A stretch of 5,611 nucleotides of DNA from CAJQQY01 sp964352225 (GCA_964352225.1 CAYGRM010000423.1:1-5611); one strand, 5' to 3'. Positions 1 through 5,611 are shown, counted from the first letter of the stretch. Notes: generated by a model not told the origin, from the sequence alone. Translations and numbers: made by a program.

Positions 1-90
1 GATTAGGCGGATTTGAGCGGATAGACACGGATTTTGACGATTACACTCGAGTATTTTAATCTGTGAAAATCCGCTCAAATCCGCCTAATC
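1..90. repeat. Long imperfect palindrome with 22-bp perfect inverted arms, overlapping a gene end
   Basis: Positions 1-22 and 69-90 are perfect reverse complements. The 46-nt centre is itself partly self-complementary: it contains the palindrome ACTCGAGT at 45-52, and ACACGGATTTT on one side resembles the complement of the other side. Each arm is built from a degenerate unit of about 9-10 nt containing GCGGATT (GATTAGGCGGATTTGAGCGG and so on). From memory, CGGATT-rich repeats of this style are frequent between genes in Bacteroidota; I could not check copy number. The right arm runs into the 3' end of the glycosyltransferase gene, whose stop codon (85-87) and preceding Asp codon lie inside it. 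There is no clear T-tract on the minus strand within the window, so a terminator role is possible but not shown. The repeat may extend left of position 1. Confidence 0.85.
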
Positions 91-1221
91 CGCGTTCCCA
101 TCAAACACCCTTTTATAAAACTCCAACAACTTCTTTTCTTCATTCTCCCAAGTCCAAATTTTCCGTACTTCTCCACAATTTTCTTTTAGTTTTTTATAAA
201 AAATAGAATCTTGTAACAATACATTTACAGCATCGACAATGGTCTCTTTTTTTAAATCATCAATCAAAATCCCCACTTCTTTTTCTTTCATTAAGTTTTG
301 ATACTCTGGAAAATTCATATGAATAGCTGGAACCTCCGCTTGCACAAAATCAAACGTTTTATTTGCCAGCGAGTAATAATAATTCAAACTATTATTTTTC
401 AATAAATTAATTCCAATAGTAGCTTGAGGCGTAATTTTTCGTAATTCTTCGGGCAATAAAAAACCCAAGAATTTCACGTTATTCTCTAGTCCTAACTCCT
501 TAGTTTTTTCCCTTAAAAAATTAGACAAATCACCCTCACCAGCCAACCACAATTGAGCATCATTTATCTCAGCCATGGCCTCGATGATTTCTTCCAAACC
601 ACGTCCGACATTTAAAGCTCCTTGATATAAAATTATGGTTTTCTCTTTGGAAGAGTTCTCATTTTTCAAGTCATAATATTCGGGCATATTCCGAATCACT
701 TCAAAGGGAGTTTTGTACTTTTTTTCTAACACTTCGGCTAAGGCAAAACCAACTGTGTAACAATATGCGCACGTAGCCACAGTTTTCCTCCCAACCCATT
801 CCCAAATATTTTTCACCATAGGTCTTTCGATAACTTCTGGCACTTCAGTATAATATTCATGTGCATCATAAATGAGTTTTTTGCCTTTCCAATTACTCAT
901 GTAATAAGCAGGAAGAATGGTATCCAAATCAATGGCACAAACTGCATCAAACTTTTCTTTCCATAAAAAAAATAAGAGTCGAAGGTTATATTCGAGATAG
1001 AAAAATTTTCCTTTTTGGAAAAAACAATGGAGTCTTTTTTGTTGAAAAGGTTGAGATTGAAGAGGTTTGGAAGAGGGTAATTTTCGACCGACGAGCAGCA
1101 CATCATATTTATTCCTAACCTGCCTATCGGACAGACAGGCAAGACTTTTACAAATCCGAATCATCCTTTGATCGTAAGTTAAATCGTTGATAACAGTAAA
1201 GATGATTTTTCGTTTTTTCAT
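85..1221 (-). CDS. GT-B fold glycosyltransferase, family 4-like
   Basis: The 378-aa product is probably a cytoplasmic enzyme that transfers a sugar from a nucleotide-sugar donor during polysaccharide, glycan or lipid glycosylation; donor and acceptor cannot be read from the sequence. The N-terminal Rossmann-like half begins KKRKIIFTVINDLTYDQRM and holds YDAHEYYTEVP at about 118-128. The C-terminal donor-binding half has YQGALNVGRGLEEII (199-213), LWLAGEG (224-230) and the family-4 signature region SLANKTFDFVQAEVP (284-298). In that region Asp stands where many GT4 enzymes have the first Glu of E-x7-E, and Glu replaces the usual Gly of AGxP. The ATG at 1221-1219 is chosen because it overlaps the recQ stop as ATGA; a TTG at 1230 would add only three residues. 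Residues 27-36 come from a hairpin repeat, and the C-terminus (…NAD) runs into the repeat at 1-90. The family assignment is strong; the specific function is unknown. Confidence 0.9.
   Translation of the reverse strand: MKKRKIIFTVINDLTYDQRMIRICKSLACLSDRQVRNKYDVLLVGRKLPSSKPLQSQPFQQKRLHCFFQKGKFFYLEYNLRLLFFLWKEKFDAVCAIDLDTILPAYYMSNWKGKKLIYDAHEYYTEVPEVIERPMVKNIWEWVGRKTVATCAYCYTVGFALAEVLEKKYKTPFEVIRNMPEYYDLKNENSSKEKTIILYQGALNVGRGLEEIIEAMAEINDAQLWLAGEGDLSNFLREKTKELGLENNVKFLGFLLPEELRKITPQATIGINLLKNNSLNYYYSLANKTFDFVQAEVPAIHMNFPEYQNLMKEKEVGILIDDLKKETIVDAVNVLLQDSIFYKKLKENCGEVRKIWTWENEEKKLLEFYKRVFDGNAD
1119..1143 (-). repeat. Small palindromic hairpin element inserted in frame in the glycosyltransferase gene
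   Basis: On the coding strand CTTGCCTGTC, then the loop TGTCC, then GATAGGCAGG form a 10-bp stem, with two G-U wobbles in RNA and a 5-nt loop. The sequence is clearly richer in GC than its surroundings. It is translated as LACLSDRQVR (residues 27-36) and sits between helix 1 (RMIRICKSL) and strand 2 (YDVLLVGRK) of the Rossmann domain. Related enzymes, as I remember them, have only a short turn there (for example SLANAGYDV). An insertion near 24 nt would keep the frame. This looks like a dispersed short palindromic repeat that landed in a tolerant loop. Copy number elsewhere in the genome is unknown. Confidence 0.6.
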
Positions 1222-3122
1222 TTCTTCCAAACGATTTTATCTTCCACTTTATCCAAGTCTCCTTCGTCAATTAAGAGTTCAATGGTTTTTAAAACTTGAG
1301 CTTGTTTCTTGGAAGAAAATGCTTCGCATAACTGATTGATAGTCAACGGTTCACGCTCTAATTGCTTTAATATTTTTATTCTAAAACTTTCAAAATCATC
1401 TTTAGATAAATTGACTTTTGTTCGCTCTAGACAAACATCGCAAACCCCACATTTTGGAGCATCTTTTTCTCCAAAATAAGATAATAGTTGTTGTGATCTA
1501 CAAATGGTATTTTCAGCGTAAGCAATCGTTTTTTGCAGCCGTTCTAAATGCCTTTTTTTCCTAAAATTAAACCGCTCAAAGTCAATCGTTAAATTTACTG
1601 GATCAACTTTTTCTTGTAAAAAGATAAGTTGCGGTTTATCTTTTTCAGGACGAAAATCAATTATTCCATTGGCCGCCATTTTTAATAGAGTCTGTTCTAA
1701 ATCATGATAGTCTAATTCCAAATTTTTCGCCATCCATGACAAATGAATACCCACAAAATCTGTAAAAGCACCATGGTAACTTCGCAAAATTAATTTTAAA
1801 ATTCGATCTGCTTTTCTATTTCTTAATTGGTAATCATACAATTCATCTTTCCTTACTCTTATTCGAACACTAGCAGGATTAAAAACCGCATCCGTCAAAG
1901 AAATCCATCCCTCTTGCTCCAAAATTCTAATACAATTATAGGTTGTAACGGTTTGTAAATTAAATTTTTTCACCAACTCCACTAGATCAAAATCAAAGCT
2001 ATCTGCAGCACTTCCACCTATTGCCAATTGATAATAATTTCCAAGAGCTCGATAGGTTTTTCTAATCTCATCCATCGAAGGATAAGCCTGCTCATATTGA
2101 TAAATCAAATTGGATTTGTCCGACTCATGATATAATAAAACGGCATAGGATTTTTGACCATCTCGCCCTGCTCTTCCTGCCTCTTGAAAATAGGCTTCTA
2201 AAGTATCTGGCATATCCAAATGAACCACTAGTCGAACATCAGGTTTATCGATTCCCATGCCGAATGCATTGGTGCAAACCATGATTCTAATCTTATTATT
2301 GATCCAATCTTCCTGTTTTTGGCTTCTAACTTCCGTACTTAATCCTGCATGATAAAAGTCAGCAGTCACTCCCCTATTTTTCAATTGCATGGCAATCTCC
2401 TTGGTTTTTCTTCTACTGCGAACATATATAATTCCAGAACCAGGAACATTTTTTACAATCTCATTGAGCTTAGTCAATTTTCCTTCTTCATGCAAAATGA
2501 CATAGGCTAAATTTTCACGACTAAAACTTTTTTGAAAAACATGCTCTTGTTTGAATTCTAACCTTTCTTGAATATCTTTTACTACATCAGATGTAGCTGT
2601 GGCGGTCAAGGCTAAAACTGGAGTTTTAGGAAGCAACTCTCTGATATTTACAATTTCCAAATAAGGTGGACGAAAATCATATCCCCATTGCGAGATACAA
2701 TGAGCTTCATCAACAGCCAACAAATTCACTTTCATTTGTTCAATTCGTGCCCGAGCCAGATCAGAAGCTAATCGCTCTGGAGAAAGGTAGAGAAATTTTA
2801 TTTTCCCATAAATGCAATTATCAAAAGCTCGATCAATATCTTTATAATGCATGCCAGAATAGATCGCCACCGCTTCAATTCCTCGCTTTTTTAAATTATA
2901 AACCTGATCTTTCATCAAAGCAATCAACGGTGAAATAACAATACAAATACCTTCTTGCATCAGCGCTGGAACTTGAAAACAAATAGATTTTCCTCCTCCA
3001 GTAGGCAATAAAGCGAGCGTATCTTTTCCATCCAAAACGGATTGGATAATTTCTGCTTGCATAGGGCGAAACTCCTCGAACCCCCAATATTCTTTTAATA
3101 TCTCGTTGGCTGATTTCTGCAA
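1218..3122 (-). CDS. recQ: ATP-dependent DNA helicase RecQ, HRDC-less form
   Basis: This 634-aa superfamily 2 helicase would unwind DNA 3' to 5' during recombination and replication repair. Visible motifs: FRPMQ (motif 0, 18-22), Walker A TGGGKS (41-46), ISPLIALMKDQ (Ia), DEAH (138-141) followed by the aromatic-rich loop CISQWGYDFRPPY, LTATAT (III, 172-177), IIYVRSRRKT (IV), TNAFGMGIDKPDVR (V) and QEAGRAGRDG (VI, 313-322). Zinc-site cysteines are C541, C558, C561 and C564, with spacing 17-3-3 as in E. coli RecQ. They lie about 220 residues after motif VI rather than about 50. The intervening part includes a likely winged helix (about 376-410). After the zinc site only about 70 residues remain, so there is no HRDC domain. 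The start is TTG at 3122-3120; no ATG lies in frame between it and the stop at 3161-3159, and the next Met (residue 21) would cut motif 0. The TGA overlaps the next gene's ATG. Confidence 0.95.
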   Translation of the reverse strand: MQKSANEILKEYWGFEEFRPMQAEIIQSVLDGKDTLALLPTGGGKSICFQVPALMQEGICIVISPLIALMKDQVYNLKKRGIEAVAIYSGMHYKDIDRAFDNCIYGKIKFLYLSPERLASDLARARIEQMKVNLLAVDEAHCISQWGYDFRPPYLEIVNIRELLPKTPVLALTATATSDVVKDIQERLEFKQEHVFQKSFSRENLAYVILHEEGKLTKLNEIVKNVPGSGIIYVRSRRKTKEIAMQLKNRGVTADFYHAGLSTEVRSQKQEDWINNKIRIMVCTNAFGMGIDKPDVRLVVHLDMPDTLEAYFQEAGRAGRDGQKSYAVLLYHESDKSNLIYQYEQAYPSMDEIRKTYRALGNYYQLAIGGSAADSFDFDLVELVKKFNLQTVTTYNCIRILEQEGWISLTDAVFNPASVRIRVRKDELYDYQLRNRKADRILKLILRSYHGAFTDFVGIHLSWMAKNLELDYHDLEQTLLKMAANGIIDFRPEKDKPQLIFLQEKVDPVNLTIDFERFNFRKKRHLERLQKTIAYAENTICRSQQLLSYFGEKDAPKCGVCDVCLERTKVNLSKDDFESFRIKILKQLEREPLTINQLCEAFSSKKQAQVLKTIELLIDEGDLDKVEDKIVWKK

Positions 3123-3203
3123 AAGATTTGATTGCGTTGAACTATTAAATAAGCATGTTTAATAAAAAACAAAGAAACAGCTATTTTGGGAAAAAGGAAA
3201 ATT

Positions 3204-3211
3204 CAAAAGTA
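3204..3211 (-). promoter_or_regulatory. Candidate -7 element of the recQ-glycosyltransferase operon
   Basis: The minus strand reads TACTTTTG, an exact match to the Bacteroidota -7 consensus TAnnTTTG. It lies 81 nt upstream of the recQ TTG and downstream of the terminator of the preceding gene, where an operon promoter is expected. No convincing TTTG or TTG -33 element sits at the expected distance (only TTTA-like sequence), so the call rests on one short motif and its position. Confidence 0.4.
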
Positions 3212-3260
3212 GCATCTTACCTATAGGTCATATTAAATTATTTTGCAACCATCTTTTTTA

Positions 3261-3295
3261 AAATAAAAAAAGCACCTATTTCTCAATAGGCGCTT
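3261..3295 (-). terminator. Rho-independent terminator of the 3360-4202 barrel gene
   Basis: The minus-strand transcript folds AAGCGCCTATT and AATAGGTGCTT into an 11-bp stem (one G-U pair, loop GAGA, arms at 3285-3295 and 3270-3280), followed by a T-rich run TTTTTATTTT. The G-U pair becomes an A-C mismatch on the plus strand, which together with the tail favours minus-strand use. The stem begins 64 nt beyond the stop codon. A weaker hairpin just before it (AACATTA/TAATGTT at 3300-3320, followed by five T on the minus strand) may act as a first, AT-rich terminator or simply as 3' UTR structure. The pair separates the barrel gene from recQ. Confidence 0.85.
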
Positions 3296-3359
3296 CAAAA
3301 ACATTATCTGTAGTAATGTTAATCATCAAAAGTATCTTGGTTATTTTTCATGTATTTTC

Positions 3360-4202
3360 TTAGAATGTTGGACATCCCATTGGTCTTCTTCGTTTCCCAT
3401 CTAAACCTTCAGTCAAATTATATGAAATGGTCAGTCCACCAATGGCATACCAATCTTTATATTCAGAGTTACCTCTTTTTGCTCCTGTTTCCTTTGGACT
3501 TCCAGATCGATTAGCTAACTGAGCTGATATTGGCCCATACCTTTCATTCATAATATCATCCGCAACATAGGTTGTACTGACATCATCCAAATAATCGGTA
3601 GTGGTTTTTCTTAATCCTGCTTCCAATCCGATATTGATTCTGTCAGTCAATGCTACCTTTAATCCAAATCCAAAAGGAAAAGCAATTGCTACTTTTTTAT
3701 ATGGTTTTCTTCCAGGAAATTCAGCTAAACCTTGCCCTTCGGTATTTAATGGTTGCAACTCCACCCATTCTCCGTTATATAAAGTCTTGGGATTAAAATT
3801 AACGACTCCAACCCCAGCAAAAATATAAGGGCTAATTCTTTTAGTCATAAACTTAGGTTCATAACCTAGGATATTATATTCAATAGTAAAAGCTGATTCA
3901 ACGAAAACAGATTTGAATTGTAAATTTCTAGCTTGCCTTCCAGGATCTTGTGAATTATAGTCTCTAGCGGAGAGTCTCCCTGCAGAAACACCTAACTTAG
4001 CCGTAAAATAATCGTTAAAGTTATATCTTAAAAATCCACCAATTGAGTATCTAAACTCTCCATGGCTGGTTCTTTTCGAAGTTGGATTAAGGTCACCAGA
4101 GTAGGTAGAAAAGCCTCCGATGCCACCTATTTCTAGGTATTGAGAATTGGAAATTGTAGGTAATAATAGGCAGAGTGCGATAATGTTAATTAAATTTTTC
4201 AT
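3360..4202 (-). CDS. PorG-like (DUF6089-type) outer-membrane beta-barrel protein, copy A
   Basis: The 280-aa protein begins with a signal peptide (MKNLINIIALCLLLPTISNS, cleavage likely before Gln21) and continues as alternating amphipathic segments typical of a small outer-membrane beta-barrel. Family-like landmarks are YSGDLNP (34-40), SPYIFAGVGVVNFNP (124-138), TDYLDDVSTTYV (202-213), ANRSG (230-234), and a last strand DWYAIGGLTISYNL (250-263). PorG, the barrel of the type IX secretion system, belongs to this family as I recall it. Whether this copy serves secretion or another envelope task cannot be told. A basic tail (DGKRRRPMGCPTF) follows the last strand, and its Cys277 is the only cysteine in the mature chain. 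An ATG at 4253 would add 17 residues ahead of the signal peptide, so the ATG at 4202 is preferred. The upstream neighbour is a paralogue; this copy has its own terminator. Family confidence is moderate to high. Confidence 0.85.
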   Translation of the reverse strand: MKNLINIIALCLLLPTISNSQYLEIGGIGGFSTYSGDLNPTSKRTSHGEFRYSIGGFLRYNFNDYFTAKLGVSAGRLSARDYNSQDPGRQARNLQFKSVFVESAFTIEYNILGYEPKFMTKRISPYIFAGVGVVNFNPKTLYNGEWVELQPLNTEGQGLAEFPGRKPYKKVAIAFPFGFGLKVALTDRINIGLEAGLRKTTTDYLDDVSTTYVADDIMNERYGPISAQLANRSGSPKETGAKRGNSEYKDWYAIGGLTISYNLTEGLDGKRRRPMGCPTF

Positions 4203-4508
4203 GGTTGTACTAATTTTGGTTTTGTTGAAAACACTAGTGGCGAACGTCACCATTTTTTAATAGTTAAAAAAAAAAGATTTGGAAATCAGAAATACCAGTT
4301 TCTATTTGATGATTAGTCCATTACATTTGGTTAATCTGATTCCGTAAAGTGAAGTTGTTCTGAAATGTTTGTGGAGGGGTACAGAGGGGAAATAAAAATG
4401 CCAGAATCCTTTGAATATGGATTCTGGCATTAGATGTTCAAAAACAGTTCCTAATTTTTTATTTTTGAAAAAAAAATAAAAAATGTGGATAACTTTTTTG
4501 AAAAATAT
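4203..4508. other. Intergenic region between the two barrel genes
   Basis: This 306-base stretch has no convincing gene. Nearest the upstream paralogue it holds an A/T-only hairpin (4455-4466 with 4472-4483, 12 bp), an exact DnaA-box sequence (TGTGGATAA, 4484-4492) and the terminator at 4391-4431. The remainder (4203-4390) should carry the promoter of the 3360-4202 gene. The best -7-like match on the minus strand is TATTTCTG, one mismatch from TAnnTTTG, with no clear -33, so I do not call it. A CACTAGTG palindrome (4232-4239) and an imperfect GTG…CAC palindrome (4237-4250) lie in the leader and could be operator-like, without further support. Confidence 0.6.
4391..4431 (-). terminator. Rho-independent terminator of the 4509-5366 barrel gene
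   Basis: Positions 4397-4409 and 4419-4431 form a perfect 13-bp stem (AATGCCAGAATCC with GGATTCTGGCATT) around a 9-nt loop. On the minus strand the stem ends in CATT and continues TTTATTTCC, a usable U-tract; on the plus strand no T-run follows. The hairpin starts 78 nt after the stop codon. It implies that the two barrel paralogues are transcribed separately rather than as one operon. Confidence 0.85.
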
Positions 4509-5366
4509 TTAGAATGTTGGGCAGCCTGTCTTACTTTTTCGGCCTCTCTTTCTACTTCCAACTAGACCATTATCAAGAAAATTTCTAGACAAAGTGATTC
4601 CCATAAAAGCATACCAATCAGATACTTGATTATTTCCTCTACCCATCCCTGCTTCAATCGGATTGCCAGATCTATTGGCTAATGCTGCTGACAAAGGGTT
4701 TTGCTCTAATAGTAATGATTCTTCCACATAAGTTTTACTCACATCATCAAGATAATCGGTAAATGTCATTCGAATTCCCACTTCAGCACCAATATTCCAC
4801 GTATCGTTTAGAGCAAATTTAACACCTCCTCCCATTGGAATAGCAAATCCGTTTAGACTGTAAGGTGTTCGATCAGGATATGCAGAAAGACCTTGACCTT
4901 CCGTTCCAAGTGGTTGGAGTTCCACCCAATCCCCATCAAATTTCGCTTTAGGGTTATGATGAAAAACCGCAACTCCTGCAAAAACATAAGGAGACCAAGG
5001 TTTTTCTAAATTATAAGGTTCATATCCTAAAATATTCAATTCGAAAATTAAATTTCCTTCAAAAATATTAGATCGGAAACTTAGATTTCGAACCTTGGCG
5101 GATTCTATGGTAGATTTAGCATCTTCAGCAGAAAGGATTCCGTAATTAAACCCTAGTCTAGCCGCGAAATATTGGTTAAAATTCTTTTTTCCAAAAATTC
5201 CTAACATCGGATTTATTTGACCTGGATTTAGTCGATTACTGCTTGGAGACAAATCTCCTTGGTAGGCAGAGACTCCAAGCATTATTCCTAATTCGGAATG
5301 TTGACTTAAGCTAAGCAATGGAAGTAGGCAAAAATTCAGGATTAAAATAATGTTCTTTTTTGTCAT
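4509..5366 (-). CDS. PorG-like (DUF6089-type) outer-membrane beta-barrel protein, copy B
   Basis: The 285-aa protein is a paralogue of the downstream gene. The two align almost without gaps from the mature N-terminus to the last strand, at about 50% identity by eye. A signal peptide (MTKKNIILILNFCLLPLLSLS, cleavage likely before Gln22) precedes barrel-like strands. Shared blocks are NILGYEP (111-117), WVELQPLGTEGQGL (147-160), TDYLDDVSKTYV (203-214), ALANRSGNP (228-236) and a last strand DWYAFMGITLSRNF (250-263). A basic tail follows (GSRKRGRKSKTGCPTF), with the only cysteine of the mature chain at Cys282. The length fits small barrels of the PorG type. It would sit in the outer membrane; its partner or cargo is not evident. 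The start is the ATG at 5366, directly before the signal peptide, in an A-rich context without a Shine-Dalgarno sequence, as is normal in Bacteroidota. It is followed by its own terminator. Confidence 0.85.
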   Translation of the reverse strand: MTKKNIILILNFCLLPLLSLSQHSELGIMLGVSAYQGDLSPSSNRLNPGQINPMLGIFGKKNFNQYFAARLGFNYGILSAEDAKSTIESAKVRNLSFRSNIFEGNLIFELNILGYEPYNLEKPWSPYVFAGVAVFHHNPKAKFDGDWVELQPLGTEGQGLSAYPDRTPYSLNGFAIPMGGGVKFALNDTWNIGAEVGIRMTFTDYLDDVSKTYVEESLLLEQNPLSAALANRSGNPIEAGMGRGNNQVSDWYAFMGITLSRNFLDNGLVGSRKRGRKSKTGCPTF

Positions 5367-5435
5367 GATGTGATTATGGTTTTTGCAAATGTTTTTGAAA
5401 CAGATTTTTATTCTTTTAGTTAATCAAAAATTGAA

Positions 5436-5464
5436 AAAAGGTAATCTTTTAGAATTTCAAGCAA
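5436..5464 (-). promoter_or_regulatory. Weak candidate promoter of the 4509-5366 gene
   Basis: On the minus strand TTG (5464-5462) is followed after 18 nt by TACCTTTT (5443-5436). This resembles the Bacteroidota -33 TTG / -7 TAnnTTTG arrangement with one mismatch in the -7 element. It would give a leader of about 60 nt before the ATG at 5366. The whole region is AT-rich, so chance matches are likely. Confidence 0.25.
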
Positions 5465-5540
5465 TCTTAGTTATTTAAACTTGTCTTTTTTTAAAATAAA
5501 TGATTAACCTATACTTTGTTCATTTAAATTATTCTTTTTT

Positions 5541-5611
5541 TTAAAGAAAAGATATTCCGAAAAAGACAATTTGAGGATTATAGTTAAAATCTGATAACAA
5601 TAACCCTATAT
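5541..5611 (-). CDS. Possible 3' end of a further minus-strand gene, cut by the window edge
   Basis: One minus-strand frame is open from the window edge for 22 codons to the TAA at 5543-5541, encoding IGLLLSDFNYNPQIVFFGISFL. The alternating hydrophobic and aromatic ending would suit the last strand of a membrane beta-barrel, which would fit the neighbours. The stretch is too short to be certain: a second frame is also open for 8 codons (YRVIVIRF, stop at 5586-5584), and the region is AT-rich. No hairpin with a clear terminator tail follows. Treat this as a hint for joining with adjacent sequence, not as an established gene. Confidence 0.3.
   Translation of the reverse strand, partial: IGLLLSDFNYNPQIVFFGISFL

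Noticed and set aside
1..90. CRISPR array or insertion-sequence end
   Set aside because: There are no regularly spaced identical repeats with unique spacers, and no transposase or target-site duplication is visible in the window.
897..1142. Open frame of 81 codons on the minus strand
   Set aside because: It lies within the glycosyltransferase gene in another frame, its start falls in the hairpin repeat, and its product has no recognisable domain.
1222..1230. TTG start of the glycosyltransferase three codons upstream
   Set aside because: The ATG at 1221 gives a classic ATGA overlap with recQ and matches the usual MKK start of such enzymes.
2666..2938. Open frame of 90 codons on the plus strand
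   Set aside because: It is antisense to the strongly conserved helicase motifs Ia-III region of recQ, so its openness is a by-product of recQ codon use.
2896..3087. Open frame of 63 codons on the minus strand
   Set aside because: It overlaps the Walker A region of recQ in a shifted frame and has no independent coding signs.
3601..3828. Open frame of 75 codons on the plus strand
   Set aside because: It is antisense to the well-conserved middle of barrel copy A, and no promoter or homology supports it.
4203..4253. N-terminal extension of barrel copy A from the ATG at 4253
   Set aside because: It would place 17 residues (MVTFATSV…) before a textbook signal peptide; the paralogue starts directly at its signal peptide.
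4455..4492. Replication origin
   Set aside because: There is only one DnaA box, and no dnaA, dnaN or similar neighbours or box cluster is present.

Overview
All four complete genes lie on the minus strand. The low GC content, the outer-membrane barrel family, Bacteroidota-style signal peptides that end just before a Gln, the lack of strong Shine-Dalgarno sequences, and a TAnnTTTG-type -7 element upstream of recQ all point to the phylum Bacteroidota. A Cytophagales/Cyclobacteriaceae-like member is my guess. This is a reading by eye; no database search was run.

In transcription order, from right to left: (1) 5367-5611 is an AT-rich leader. It may hold the last codons of another minus-strand gene at the window edge and a weak promoter. 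(2) 4509-5366 and 3360-4202 are tandem paralogues of about 50% identity by eye. Both look like PorG-type (DUF6089-like) outer-membrane beta-barrel proteins with a signal peptide and an unusual basic C-terminal tail ending in GCPTF. Each is followed by its own intrinsic terminator (4391-4431 and 3261-3295), so they form separate transcription units. (3) 1218-3122 is a RecQ-family DNA helicase starting at TTG. It lacks an HRDC domain and has a long segment between the helicase core and the zinc-binding cysteines. (4) 85-1221 is a GT-B fold family 4 glycosyltransferase. Its ATG overlaps the recQ TGA as ATGA, so the two are probably one translationally coupled operon, although their functions are unrelated.

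The least ordinary features are two palindromic repeats, both touching the glycosyltransferase gene. A 22-bp perfect inverted repeat within 1-90 supplies the gene's last codons and stop. A 25-nt hairpin at 1119-1143 lies in frame inside the coding sequence and adds about eight residues to the N-terminal Rossmann domain. I saw no RNA gene, CRISPR array, transposase or defence system. The window is mostly ordinary chromosomal sequence, with the repeats, the tail cysteine of the barrels and the recQ/glycosyltransferase coupling as the points worth following up.
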